Shown piece after piece: positions 12,639 through 24,113 of a stretch of DNA of 64,000 nucleotides (within the stretch, counting starts at the first letter, position 1; the number at the start of each line of letters is the position of its first letter). This stretch comes from Curvularia sp. ZM96 (Eukaryota > Ascomycota > Dothideomycetes > Pleosporales > Pleosporaceae). The stretch is from positions 2,418,001-2,482,000 of the forward strand of contig JAJGBQ010000005.1 of NCBI GenBank assembly GCA_022457065.1, given 5' to 3'. The position numbers and the translations under genes were made by a program. The notes beneath the pieces are model-generated. The model worked only from the letters and a program-made list of their open reading frames with translations. It did not search any database and was not told the DNA's origin.

Positions 12639-14814
12639 ATGTCCAAGCCATTAACAGAGGCGGACATAATATTTCCGCACCTCTCCAACACGCCCAACTT
12701 ATCCAGTACTCTCTCATCGTTGCGCCGCTCAACCCTGTCAACACACAACCGATTGGCTTCGATAATATCTGACAGCGCTTTTGTCGAGTCAGTTGCATCG
12801 GTCTACGAGCTTCCTCTCGTAGCAAACGAGCGCTGTGGAAGCTGGTACATTCCGCCATCTCTCAAGTCTGGATCTGTCTATTTCAAAAGCACTGACGGCC
12901 ATATGGGCGAGTGGAGTTTCAGTCTGCGGAGGCTGAATCTGCAATTGCTTGATGTGGTGGAGAAATGGGGCGGTGCAGTGGTTGTAGATAGCACAAGGAG
13001 AGGAAAGAGTATGCCCGATGCACTAAGCAAGACGATTCCGACATGGTGCTGCGTAATGAACCGAGCGGTATTTGGAGGAGAAAAGGGAAAAGAAGAGATG
13101 GACCTTTTCACACCGCCTCAGGCTGTGGGTGAGAGTGAACATGCGCAGATGGAGAAGAGGATCGACGGATTTGTTCAGCAGTTTCTGGTACGTTTCAACA
13201 TGATTGATCTTATGTGTGGTAACTCATGGTCACGAACAGGATATCTGCAAACCCAATATCCCACTTCTTCGCGGCAAGTTGAAAAAGCCACTGCGTCCAA
13301 TCTGGGTAACGCAGCAATCTACTCTTCCGGATTCCGCCCCTTCGTTTCCGGATTTTCACCCCATAGTTCTTTGCACAGCATCGCGGCGTGTCCGTGGTGC
13401 CGAAGCATCAGAAAGCGGGTATATTCAGGGTGCTGCTGACGATCACGAAGCATGGTCGCACGGACTCACACCCCCAGTGTTTTGGAAACACAAGGATCTG
13501 TTGATGAGCACAAGTGAAGAGGATGCTTCGGATGTCATTGCAAAGCTCATACAGAAACAAGAGGGAAGTGGCACGATTGCAAGTTTGATTCAGCCCACAT
13601 CGCAGCTATACATCTCATCCAGCGAAGACACGCAGCTCAAAGGTTTCAATATCGTAGTGAGCTGTACATCCGAGCCCTTTGCAGCCTCTAAATTGAAGGA
13701 CGCTGGAGTAAAGCAATACCTCCATCTGAAATGTCAGACCGGCAAATTGGGCTCACGCGATCTCCGCAATCAACTTTCACGTCTCCTTCCCTTCTTTTCT
13801 TCCCTACAGGCCTCGGAGACACAAGGAAAGATACTCATCTGTTGTCCAACAGGAAAAGATCTCTCGGTAGGAGCCGCCCTTGCGATATTATGTCTTTACA
13901 CAGACGAAGGCGGAGCCATCAATACAGGGAAAGCGAAAGAAGCAAAAGAAATGGGCAAATCCTTCATCAAGCAGCGATTAAGCTGGATCACCACAAGCAA
14001 TGCGGCGCTCAATCCAAGCCGAGCGACATTGCAGAGCGTCAACGCCATGCTGCTTTCCAGCCATGATCCAAAAGCCGCTCTTCACACGCAATCAGCCGAC
14101 ACTAGCAATGCCATACCAGAAAAGCTACCACTCTTGGACTCGCGACCCCTCGCCTCTGAGTCTGAGAACCCAGCATCTCAAGACTCGATACCGCCACCGC
14201 CGCCCACATCCATCCCCACAGTCATCTTCAGCAATCTCCAAACCGCCACATGGAACTTCACCCGCGAGCTTTCCTCCGCGCTCCCCACACACCCATCTGG
14301 CCAGGTAACCGGTACAGCGACCTTCACGCCCTGCAACTTCACACCCTCCTCTTCTCTTTCTTTGTCACTACCACCTACTCTTCTCTACTCCGAACAAGGC
14401 ACCTTCACCACAAACACGGGCCTGCAATTCACAGCGCGCAGAAAATACGTGTATCAGCTTTGTCCCGCCACGTCGACAGAGAGCGAGTTCATCACCGTGC
14501 GGTTCTTTGACGACGAGGGGATGCGGACGGGAGGCGAAGAGGCGGGTGTTGGGGAAAGGGGACAGGGGATTGGAGGGCTGTTTGTGGAGATGGGGAGATT
14601 GGAGGAGGCTGAGGAAGGGGTGGTCAGGGCGAACAACAAGGAGACGCATCTCTGTGGGGCGGATTTGTACGCTGCGAAGTGGAGGTTTGGAAGGGGGATG
14701 CTGGGTGGCGCTGAGGAGCAGAGAAGTGAGCCAGACGTGTGGTGGGAGGTTAGTTATGATGTTAAAGGACCACAGAAGGATTACACAAGTACGACGCAGT
14801 ATACACGTGTGTGA
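12639..14814 (+). CDS. RIT1: Initiator-tRNA A64 2'-O-ribosylphosphate transferase with C-terminal DUF6314 domain
   Basis: Rit1 adds phosphoribosyl to A64 of initiator tRNA-Met so that it is excluded from elongation. Two exons (12639-13187, 13240-14814) give 707 residues. Rit1 signs are NERCGSWYIPP, VYFKSTDGHMGEWSFSLRRLNL, VVVDSTRRGKSMPDALSKTIP, KPLRPIWVT, GYIQGAADDHEAWSHGLTP and, in the phosphatase-like half, ILICCPTGKDLSVGAALAILCL. After residue about 510 comes a second unit: ATWNFTRELSSALP, GQVTGTATF, LLYSEQGTFTT, FTARRKYVYQL, ITVRFFDDEG, THLCGADLYAAKW and YDVKGPQKDYTSTTQYTRV. That pattern is DUF6314, usually a small stand-alone protein in fungi and bacteria. The frame is open through the linker, so the fusion is real in this sequence unless a start or splice inside separates them. 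The Rit1 call is firm; the domain fusion is the unusual part. Confidence 0.88.
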
Positions 14815-14967
14815 AAAGGAGGGTGGTTTGTTGGTGAATATGTGTATTTAGAGTAGGGGCTTTATGTACAAGTTTGTTTTATATAGTGTCCACAAGGTGA
14901 TCTTGCGGCGCGAAGCGTTTCGCAGCTCTAGATTCTCTGTATTCTCAGTCATTGGGTGTTGGGCAGA

Positions 14968-16287
14968 TCAAGGATCCTGATCGCCAAATGGGTAGTTGAA
15001 CTTCAACAGAGCATTGAGTCCTCCAACCCAGTGGTCCTCAGCTATGTCCTCCTTGCCACTTGTGCCTCTGACGATGCTGGGCACACCACCTTCCCAGCCT
15101 CTAGCATCTCGTTTGACCTGCTCCCCGCTTATGCGGACCTCCATGCCAGTGCCTAATTTTTCGGTAATGGTGCTTCCGTCGATACTGACTTCGACCTCTC
15201 GGCCCCTATTCTTCTCACCTAGTCGTAGCGTGATGGGAGTCTCGGCGGGAAGGACCAAAGGCCTGAAAGACAGGGAGCGAGGGCAGATGGGTGTGAGACA
15301 TATCGACGGAACCAGAGGATGTACAATGCTTCCGCCAGATGACAACGAGTATGCAGTTGAACCAGTAGGCGAGCTGATGATCATGCCATCGGCGACGGCT
15401 TCCGTTAGGAACCGGTTGTTAATGTAGACGTCGATAATTTTGAGGTGTGGACTCGAGCCTCGATGGAGCGTGACTTCGTTCAGCGCATAGGTATCGCCCT
15501 CGTCATCTGCAGCACCAATCCTCTTTCCGTCCGGCCCGAAAACACCAACCTTAAGCCTGTTGCGGAGGAGAATGCGCGCCGTTCTGTTGGTTCCCATTGC
15601 CTTGCCGCGTATGTCGGCGTAGCTCATTGGCTTATCAAGAGGATCGTCGGGTGAAGTAGGCAGGCTAGGCGGAGATTTACCCAGTGAGTCGGACAGCGTA
15701 GCGTACGTGTCTGGCGCACCGCTCATGTACACTTCTCGGAATGCCCGCTTATACTCTTTAAATTTGAACTCGCCGAGAAAACCAATTGTCCCCATGGCGA
15801 AACTCAAAACGGGGGGCACGTTTTCCGAATGGCTGAAAAGACTGCTGGCTCTCAAGAGCGTGCCATCTCCTCCTAAAGTGCAGACCAGGTCGGTTTTATC
15901 CGAGAGGTGCTGCGGCACGCCGTGGCTTCGTTCGTATGTGTACACGGGAAATGGAAGCTTCTCATGCAGTTCTTGTGCAGTTTCGGGCTCGAAGATGATG
16001 TTTATGGCGGGGTAGGTGGAGTGTATGTGTGAGGTGAATTCAATGACGGACTCGGTGATGTTGGGCGTGCGCTTCTTTTTAGTGACGAGTATATTTCGTG
16101 GCGGCGAGGGCCACTGCAGGCTGAGGAGCGTGGTCGCGGGCGACTGTATGTACGACGGTCTGGTGCGCAGAGGCAGCTGAGAGATGGGCTTGATCTCGCG
16201 GCGTCTAGCTGTTGAAGAGAAGCTGTGGGCCTGCTCCGGCACCGTGAAGAGCCGCCATGGCAGAGGGTATTTCTGCTGCATGCGCAT
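14968..16287 (-). CDS. POS5: Mitochondrial NAD(H) kinase, Pos5-like
   Basis: ATP-dependent NAD+/NADH kinase that supplies mitochondrial NADP(H). A single exon encodes 439 residues. A basic, Ser/Arg-rich N-terminus (about residues 1-40, with SFSSTARRREIK) looks like a mitochondrial presequence. Kinase landmarks are the nucleotide motif CTLGGDGTLLRASSLF, FAMGTIGFLGEF, the NEVTLHRGSSPHL segment, and the glycine-rich ADGMIISSPTGSTAYSLSSGGSIVHP, followed by the C-terminal beta-sandwich (VSIDGSTITEKLGTGMEVRI). It converges on RIT1 with only about 150 bases between stops. Cytosolic Utr1-type kinases are the alternative, but the presequence and short C-terminus favour Pos5. Confidence 0.9.
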   Translation of the reverse strand: MRMQQKYPLPWRLFTVPEQAHSFSSTARRREIKPISQLPLRTRPSYIQSPATTLLSLQWPSPPRNILVTKKKRTPNITESVIEFTSHIHSTYPAINIIFEPETAQELHEKLPFPVYTYERSHGVPQHLSDKTDLVCTLGGDGTLLRASSLFSHSENVPPVLSFAMGTIGFLGEFKFKEYKRAFREVYMSGAPDTYATLSDSLGKSPPSLPTSPDDPLDKPMSYADIRGKAMGTNRTARILLRNRLKVGVFGPDGKRIGAADDEGDTYALNEVTLHRGSSPHLKIIDVYINNRFLTEAVADGMIISSPTGSTAYSLSSGGSIVHPLVPSICLTPICPRSLSFRPLVLPAETPITLRLGEKNRGREVEVSIDGSTITEKLGTGMEVRISGEQVKRDARGWEGGVPSIVRGTSGKEDIAEDHWVGGLNALLKFNYPFGDQDP

Positions 16288-16931
16288 CTTGGGGGCGCTG
16301 TGCGTGGGGAAGAGGCTAGGGCCGTTGCTGTGTGCGATGCGATGCGCAGAACTGGGATCGGCGAGTGGGCGCCATATGACCGGGCGATGACGAGTCGAGC
16401 CGAGGGGGAGGGGACGTGGTCACGACGCGGGCAGCGAGCAGGAAGCCAGACAGTGCTGCTCAGGACGCGGACATGGCAGCATGCAATTCACTGCTGTGGA
16501 TGCTCACGTGACGGCACTCGAGATGGGATGAGTGTGGTAGTGAAGGAAGGAATACCAGTAGCATGTGAAGGGCCCTAGCGTCAAGATCCCTGCACGGGCG
16601 GGGCATGCCTGTCATCATCTCAGATGGACTGAGGTGGATCGGCATCAGCTTGTCGCAGTGCGCGCCTGGTACACGATGGGTGTACGCTGCCGCCTGCTTA
16701 CCTTCTCTCTACCTTGTCGCCTGGTGTCTCCAGCTCTCCGCCGTCTGCGTCTCTAGATGCACGCCGTTGTGTGCTCCATTCCCTCTCCTTCTCCCCGCCG
16801 CATGCTCGGACAAGATCCACGCGCCCACCTGAGCGATCCGGCGACTTCCACTCGGTCCACGCGCGCACTCGCTGCTTCAGCTGTATTCTTAGAAACTCCT
16901 CAGCAGACACCCTCCTAGCAACCGCCTACAC
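16288..16931. promoter_or_regulatory. Divergent promoter region, NAD kinase / acyltransferase
   Basis: Shared upstream region of two divergent genes. Pyrimidine-rich stretches precede the plus-strand gene. I see no clear TATA box and no other gene. Confidence 0.45.
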
Positions 16932-18419
16932 ATGCTCCCCTCCATCACCACCATGACGGACGACGGCCTTAGACAGCGGCAGCCGCCGACCGTCCCGCCT
17001 GTCATCGAGAAGCTAAAGGCACAACGTACCAAACCACTAGCTCATCCCAAACACCCTGAGCCGACCCAACATCCCGCCGGAGAGGTCAAGCATGGCGTCT
17101 TCACGCAGGCTCTCCGCATGTTTCTGTTCGCGGCCTACTTCACCGGAAGCATACTTGCGTCAGTATTCACGCACGGCTGCTGCCTTCCCCCAAGATACTG
17201 ACTCCATATCTCAGCATAGCCACCACGCAGTACATCGGCTCTCCTTTGTATTTCTACAGCAAGAACTTGTTCTATGCATGGATGGCCATGTCCAAACAGT
17301 ATTTTGGCATCGTCCTCACCACCATGACGTACTGGTGGGCCCCCGTTACTATGCGCGTCAGCGGGGACGAGAGTGTGAGGGGGCAGCTGCGCAAGACAGA
17401 GGATGGGCGGCTTGAATGCGACTTTCCTGAGCGCTTAGTCCTCATCGCCAATCACCAAGTCCGTCTACCCACATCGCCTACCAGTGCCCAAGAGCAGCAG
17501 CTGACTCGCCTCAGATCTACACCGATTGGGTCTACCTTTGGTGGATCGCCTACACGGCCTCGATGCATGGACACATCTACATCATCCTTAAAGAGTCGTT
17601 GAAAAACATACCCATCATAGGCTGGGGCATGATGTTCTATGGATTCATCTTCCTCTCGCGCAAATGGTCTACAGATAAGGATCGTTTCCAACACCGGCTG
17701 AGAAAGTTGACCACCAGCCATAGCGGCCCACTGTCGGGTTCCGAGGGATTTGACCCTATGTGGCTACTTATCTTCCCCGAAGGCACAAATCTCAGCACGA
17801 ACGGCCGTGCGTCGAGCAAAAAGTGGGCAGAAAAGAACCAGATTGCCGATCTACGGCACGCGTTGTTGCCAAGAAGCACTGGTTTGTTGTATTGCTTAAA
17901 AGAGCTCAAGGGTTCGGTCGACTACCTGTATGATTGCACAGTTGCCTATGAAGGCGTTCCGTAAGCGCATCTTATCTCCCACGCTGCTAAGCGTGACAGC
18001 TGACCTTGACCAGCGTCGGCCAATACGGCCAAGATCTCTTCACCCTTCGTGGTACCTATTTTCAAGGCCGTCCCCCAAAATCTGTGAACATGCACTGGCG
18101 CCGTTTCGCCATTACCGACATCCCAGTGCATGACGATAAAGAATTCTCTGACTGGCTCCTTGCTCGCTGGCGCGAGAAAGATGATCTTCTCGAGCACTTT
18201 GTCCAACACAACCGCTTCCCTGCAGACGACGGCGTCACACCTAACGTCAACGGTGGACTGCCACTAAAGGGCGCAGGATGGATCGAGACAGACGTCCGGC
18301 CAGTCAAGTGGTATGAATGGCTGCAGATCTTTGTGCCATCCGCTGCTCTCGCACTCATCGTCAACGTATTCGTCAAGATTTATAACTTGATAATGAAAGT
18401 GGTGGGGATAAAGCCTTGA
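16932..18419 (+). CDS. PlsC-type lysophospholipid acyltransferase
   Basis: Membrane acyltransferase of the 1-acyl-glycerol-3-phosphate/lysophosphatidylinositol/lysocardiolipin group (yeast Cst26-like), acting on ER glycerolipids. Four exons (16932-17158, 17215-17458, 17515-17960, 18014-18419) give 440 residues. The NHxxxxD catalytic motif is split by intron 2 and reads NHQ-IYTDWVYLWW; block III is LLIFPEGTNLS. Hydrophobic segments lie near residues 50-75 (ALRMFLFAAYFTGSILA), after IYTDW, and at the C-terminus (VPSAALALIVNVFVKIYNLI). Introns 1 and 2 use GTCAGT and GTCCGT donors. A second in-frame ATG at 16953 could be the true start. Exact substrate cannot be told from sequence. Confidence 0.86.
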
Positions 18420-19376
18420 GGCGGACATGGGTAGAAAGAAGCACAATGGTGGTTCTTTGGATTAGACGTGTTGCTAAACAATAAAGAAGGTTGGGTTTGG
18501 CTGTTGTTGTTTTCATTTTTAGTATTCTTCTTCTTTGCAGCGCAGCACATTTGTATGTAGACCGCTTTGATACCCACTTCTTGTTTGCATACTGCTCTCT
18601 GCTTTGGCTCGGTTAAGGTGGAAGAGATGATGTAGCGAATACAACATCCTGTTGCGTCACAAGAAGAACCAAAGGTCATTTCCAGTGTAATTGCTTTTTG
18701 GGCACCTGCGCGATATATAATACTATTGTGAGAGCCGAGCCAGCCGTTAGACCCTGTTTTCCTTTGGAATGGGACACTAACTACGCAGCACCTTTGTTTC
18801 ACGCCAATCGTCCGAAGTCTTTGCGCCCTAGTATTGCGCTATGCATGCATGCATGCGTCTTTCACTGTCACTTCGTTAGCTGCCCCCGACAATTGTCTTC
18901 GACTGAGATAGCGGTTGAGCCTTGGCCCAAGACTAGCGTGCCTGCCATGTACTGGGTCGCCAACGTCAACCACACAATGCTATGCCCTAAGGTTCGAGTT
19001 GCGTTTTGTACTGCAATACCTACGCCATCAGTGCATTGGGTCGAAGTCTGTTCATCTCTTTGCGCTGGGTCGACTAGCTCCACACGTACCAAACATGTGA
19101 GAACGTCTAGATCCGTAAGTTATGCATGTCTACATCAACGTTTGTAACATGATGAATCCAATATCGGCTACTGAGCAGCTTTCAGATATGACGGTGATGA
19201 GGGATTGTGGAATCTGTGCCTTAGGCTTTACATATATACCTTTCGCTGGTGATGACCTGGGCTATTAACTCATCAAAACAGTATCTTCTTGCAGATTTCT
19301 CCGAACTCGAACCTTCTTCTCTTCAGTGGGTTGTTTCCAAACTTTCTGATCCAAGACAGGAGCTGCCCTCGTTACC
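18420..19376. other. Intergenic before the aquaporin gene
   Basis: No gene recognised. Contains an ATGC tetranucleotide run near 18841-18857. A TATATA at 19233-19238, about 140 bases before the aquaporin ATG, may belong to its promoter. Confidence 0.45.
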
Positions 19377-20939
19377 ATGAATACCAACGTAAGTCAGCTT
19401 TTCATGCCACTCACGGCACTGAACTTAGCATCCTGGCTCCAAGAGAACGCATCATATTCCTGGGAACAAATCACTGACATGTGTATGAGCGCAGCCCGTG
19501 CCGCCTAGAGCGTGTGCTCACCTCTTCACCAAGGCAATGAATCCCCATGCCGAACATGCCCAAGATAAACCGCACTACGCTTTCACCAGAGGTATACCCG
19601 ACCACATTCGGAACCACTTCATTGCAATGTGTGGGGAACTCGTAGGGACGTTCCTCTTCCTATTCTTTGCTCTATCCGGCACACATGTCGCGAAAAATAT
19701 GCCGTCGTCGAGTGGGCCAGACGCTGGAAGTAACCCCCAGCAGTTGATGTACATAGCCCTTTGCTTTGGGTTCTCACTTGCAGTAAATGCATGGGTGTTC
19801 TTTAGAATAAGTGGAGGATTGTTTAACCCTGCTGTAGGTTATTCTAGTCTGCTTTGCTGCTTGTTATCTGGACTCGCTCACACTGGCACAGGTCACTCTT
19901 GGCATGTGCTTGATCGGAGCACTGCCCTTGGTGCGTGGTATCTTGTTGTTCTTCACCCAGATCATAGGTGGTCTGGTTGCTGCAGCCTTAGTAGACTGCA
20001 TGTTTCCTGGCCCCCTCAATGTCCAAACTACACTTGGCGGAGGCACTTCTATCACCCAAGGTCTCTTTATTGAAATGTTCTTGACTGCTCAACTTGTTTT
20101 CACAATCTTCATGCTTGCAGCGGAGAAGCACAAGGGTACTTTTATTGCGCCTGTCGGTAAGTCAAACGGCTCAATCCCAATGCGAAGCTAAAGATTAATT
20201 ACCCTATCTAGGTATTGGACTCGCTCTGTTCATAGCAGAGCTATCTGGACTATACTTTACTGGCGGATCTTTGAATCCAGCTCGTTCATTCGGGCCTGCA
20301 GTTGTCGATCGCGCCTTTGCTCCATACCATTGGATCTATTGGCTTGGACCATTCCTTGGATCAATAATAGCAGCTGGTTTCTACAAGTTCATCAAAATTC
20401 TCGAATATGAGACTGCGAACCCGGGTCAGGATATGGACCACGATATCAAGGAAAAGAAGAAGCTGCTCGTCGCCGCTGGTATCAACGAACATGATGCTCA
20501 TCAGGTCGCCACCGAATTGACTCAAAATACGGCTGAAGCTCCTATTGCTAGCTCAGATACTGGTACTGTCTATTATGGCAAGGGATCCCCAAGCCAAGTG
20601 CCAAATCTTATGCCTACTATGTATGGCTCACAGTACAGCCCGGATTCTACCTCGAAAGAGAAGCGTGGCTCCGGCAGCTCCGATGCGACACTCGTACGAA
20701 CACCGCCTCCCACTGCCAGGCCTGTCGTCGAGCAGCCTGGAAGATTCAGCTATCTTGGGAGCCGTGGCGCACAGGGTCCTGCGCCCAGGCCGGAGACCAC
20801 ACTGCATAGTCCTAGGATGGCTACAAATGAGGAGCTCTACGCTCCTCTTGAAACTGGCCCAGATGTTGTTCTTGGTGAAGCGGTACGAGATCAGAGAACT
20901 AGGCGGAGAATGACGAGAACTCAATCTAGCTTTGCGTGA
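19377..20939 (+). CDS. Aquaporin (MIP family) with long cytosolic tail
   Basis: Plasma-membrane water channel, possibly passing small solutes. Five-exon-style gene resolved as four exons: a 12-nt first exon (19377-19388, MNTN), then 19495-19833, 19892-20156 and 20212-20939, giving 447 residues with all phases consistent. Six membrane spans carry two pore boxes: the first NPA is split by an intron (FNPA|VTLG) and the second is LNPARSFGPAVVDR. Ser-Phe after the second NPAR and the lack of an NPARD/GLPR-type loop favour an orthodox aquaporin over an aquaglyceroporin. The C-terminal tail (about 170 residues, Ser/Thr/Pro-rich, ending RRRMTRTQSSFA) is long for the family and probably regulatory. 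If the tiny exon is wrong, the ATG at about 19537 would start the protein. Confidence 0.88.
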
Positions 20940-21447
20940 GAAAGATGGCGATGAATTCCGTATTGGGAAAAAGCTTTTATTTCGGCATCTTCATATCTGC
21001 TTTACAACCTTGATATATAATATATAATTCCTTTCTTGACATGATTTACAACATGATAAGATTATATTCTACCATTCGATACCTCGCCTTGGAATCCACA
21101 GTCAAGCTAGCTTCCTTATTGTCGTTGGTGTAGGTCAGAGAGAATTGAGCTTTGCCACTGTAGTTCTTTTAAGGTGGGGATTTAGATACACTGTCAGCAC
21201 TTCTGAGAAATTCACAAAGTATCAACAGTACTTGAATGTGTCAAGGTCATAGTGAATACAGCATCAAGTTCATGTCAAGAGAGCGACTTGAACGACATAG
21301 TCTCAGTGAAGAAGCGACACCGCTAGTCCCGATACAGCCTAGCAGTTGCCGAAATTCACCCCACCCGTGACTCCACTAACAGAGGCTCAACCTCGAAGAT
21401 TCGCCATCCAAACTTGCAAACCGCAAACGTCACATACCCTGCCCATC
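20940..21447. other. Intergenic between aquaporin and ELP3
   Basis: AT-rich after the aquaporin stop (probable 3' UTR), then the ELP3 5' region. An in-frame ATG at 21346 would add 34 residues to Elp3. No other gene seen. Confidence 0.5.
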
Positions 21448-23238
21448 ATGGCGACAATGACAGTAACAGAAACGCAAAACAAGAGGAGGCTGCCGAAAAA
21501 TGTCAAGTTGCCACCCGAGAATGAACGCTACATGCGGGCATGCGCAGATATTGCGTCGGCGCTCATCCAAGACTACGAATCCCAGGCAGATGGAACAAAA
21601 CCAAAGAGAGACCTAAATTTGAACTCTTTGCGCGGCCAAATCGCAAAGAAGCATTTCTTAAAGAGTCAGCCGCCGCTCACGGCGATTATTGCAGCGGTTC
21701 CAGAACACTACAAGAAATATATCCTACCAAAACTCATTGCAAAGCCAATCCGTATGTTGCATAGATCAGAAAAAAAGACACGGCAAAACCCAGGCTAACT
21801 TGGTGGAAAAGGGACATCATCGGGTATTGCGGTAGTAGCAGTCATGTGCAAGCCGCATCGCTGCCCACACATTTCCTATACTGGAAATATTTGTGTATAC
21901 TGCCCAGGAGGCCCAGACTCGGACTTTGAATACTCAACTCAGTCATACACGGGCTATGAGCCAACATCTATGCGCGCCATTCGAGCGCGTTATGACCCAT
22001 ACGAGCAGGCCCGTGGCCGTGTTGACCAAATCAAGTCACTGGGTCACAGCGTAGACAAAGTTGAGTACATCATCATGGGAGGCACATTCATGTCTCTGCC
22101 AGAGTCTTATCGAGACGAGTTCATCTCGCAATTGCACAATGCCCTATCGGGCTACCAGACCAAGGATGTGGACGAAGCAGTCGCAGCTGGTGAAATGAGC
22201 AACATCAAGTGCGTTGGTATCACGATCGAAACGCGACCAGACTATTGTCTGGACCAGCATCTTTCATCCATGTTACGCTACGGATGCACACGTCTGGAGA
22301 TTGGTGTGCAGTCTCTCTATGAAGACGTAGCTCGCGATACAAACAGAGGCCACACAGTCGCTGCGGTAGCAAAAACCTTTTGTCTGGCCAAAGACGCCGG
22401 TTTCAAAGTGGTATCACACATGATGCCTGATTTACCTAACGTGGGCATGGAGCGCGACCTCGATCAGTTCGTCGAGTACTTTTCTAACCCCGATTTCCGC
22501 ACCGACGGACTCAAGATTTACCCCACGCTCGTCATCCGAGGCACAGGACTGTACGAGCTGTGGCGTACAGGCCGATACAAGAACTACACACCAAACGCAC
22601 TCATCGACATTGTTGCCCGCATTCTCGCTCTCGTTCCGCCATGGACTCGTATCTACCGCGTCCAGCGTGACATCCCGATGCCACTCGTCACTTCGGGTGT
22701 TGAGAACGGTAACCTGCGTGAACTAGCACTGGCGCGTATGAAGGACTTTGGCACCACATGTCGCGACGTGCGTACGAGAGAAGTTGGCATCAACGAAGTG
22801 AAGCACAAGATCCGACCCGATCAGGTCGAACTTGTGCGCAGAGACTACACTGCCAACGGCGGGTGGGAAACCTTCCTTGCCTACGAAGATCCCAAACAAG
22901 ACATCCTCATTGCTCTGCTGCGCCTGCGCCAATGCTCAAAGGAACATACCTTCCGCCCTGAGCTTACGGGCCAGCCTTCGTCGCTCGTGCGCGAGCTGCA
23001 TGTCTACGGGTCAGCAGTCCCTATTCATGCTAGGGATCCCAAGAGATTCCAGCATCAGGGCTATGGCACGCTGTTGATGGAGGAAGCGGAGCGGATAGCC
23101 AGAGAGGAGCATGGAAGCACCAAGATTAGCGTCATTTCGGGTGTAGGCGTGCGTAGTTACTACGCCAAGCTTGGATACTGGCTCGATGGGCCGTACATGA
23201 GCAAGACGCTGGAGCCGCTGTGGGAGAGGGAGTGGTAG
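21448..23238 (+). CDS. ELP3: Elongator complex catalytic subunit Elp3
   Basis: Radical-SAM tRNA acetyltransferase subunit of Elongator; with acetyl-CoA it starts the 5-carboxymethyl modification of wobble uridine. Two exons (21448-21751, 21812-23238; branch GCTAAC) encode 576 residues. The radical-SAM cysteines sit in CKPHRCPHISYTGNICVYC, followed by GGPDSDFEYSTQSYTGYEP and ITIETRPDYC. The C-terminal GNAT domain contains FQHQGYGTLLMEEAERIA (acetyl-CoA loop) and ISGVGVRSYYAKLGYWLDGPYM. I chose MATMTV as start because it gives the usual family length; the upstream ATG at 21346 is possible. Highly conserved, no anomalies. Confidence 0.97.
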
Positions 23239-23609
23239 ACTATTTGATGAGACTATGGTTTTGATGAAGATGATGGATTGAGTGTGCATTGCTGGCGTTG
23301 TTGGGTCATGGGGTTTTTTGTTTCGGTCTTGGTACTGAGGAACGCGATACACAGGGTCAAAATGCACCTGCAAAGACGGCATATATTGCATTAAACCAAA
23401 CATCTTTGTTGTTCAAAACCCGCAGAAACCACCTATTGCCCACTAAACGCCATGTGCCATGTTACAAGATACAGATGCTCCTTCTTTCCTCAACAAAGTA
23501 CACGCTGGTGTTGACCAGCCCTGTGCTCTTGCTTCTATTCCAGCAAAGTCCCTAGGGACTCCACGAGCCGCGCCATTCTACAAATCATGTGCTACGTAGT
23601 TGTCCCCAA
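23239..23609. other. Intergenic between convergent genes
   Basis: 3' UTRs of ELP3 and of the V-ATPase subunit f gene. Nothing else recognised. Confidence 0.5.
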
Positions 23610-24113
23610 TCATGATAAGCTTATCGCGCCGCGACGGCTTTCGCGCATGTGAAGGAGAGCCTGCAATCCGCAGAAAACGAAGAAACCCTGCCCATACAGT
23701 TAGCAAAATGCGCACTCCTATGCTTGCAGATAGAAAGAGTCCACGTACAATGTATATAAACACAGCACCGAAGACGGCGCCAGCAACAGCAGCGCCGTCC
23801 TTGGGATCTTCCTCTCCACCCATAACTGTGTGGCTGTTTCCCTACAAGTTCCGCATGTTAGCTGAGTTCCCCTGATAAACAAAAAGACTATCCACGCTTC
23901 GACGCCGTATGCGACGCCCACGTATCCACGGGACAGACAAAAGACATACTTTGAATAGCGCTCCTATCGTGGAGAGAATAACGATGGCGAACACGGACAC
24001 GACGATGCTGCAGCTGTATTAGTCTTCTCCAGTCTCCAATGAAATACCGCGCGCGGACGCTCAGGCGCATACCATGTCCATGCATTCATCGCGGAAACTA
24101 CAGGCTTCACCAT
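23610..24113 (-). CDS. V-ATPase Vo subunit f (YPR170W-B / RNaseK-like)
   Basis: Tiny two-span membrane protein corresponding to yeast YPR170W-B, identified as subunit f of the V-ATPase Vo ring and related to metazoan RNaseK. Four exons (24113-24073, 24007-23950, 23841-23749, 23687-23610), all with clean GT-AG borders and matching phase, encode only 89 residues. Span 1 is IVVSVFAIVILSTIGALF. Then come the conserved MGGEEDPKDGAAVAG motif and span 2, VFGAVFIYIGFFVFCGLQ, with a short basic tail (HMRESRRG). The yeast protein has the same order: N-terminal PVVS, AW-C, a DP-DG-AVA motif and FFVFCG. Because no exon exceeds 93 nt, the gene is easy to miss. Confidence 0.85.

Noticed and set aside
15000..16280. 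Plus-strand frames opposite the NAD kinase
   Set aside because: Shadows of a clear single-exon kinase gene.
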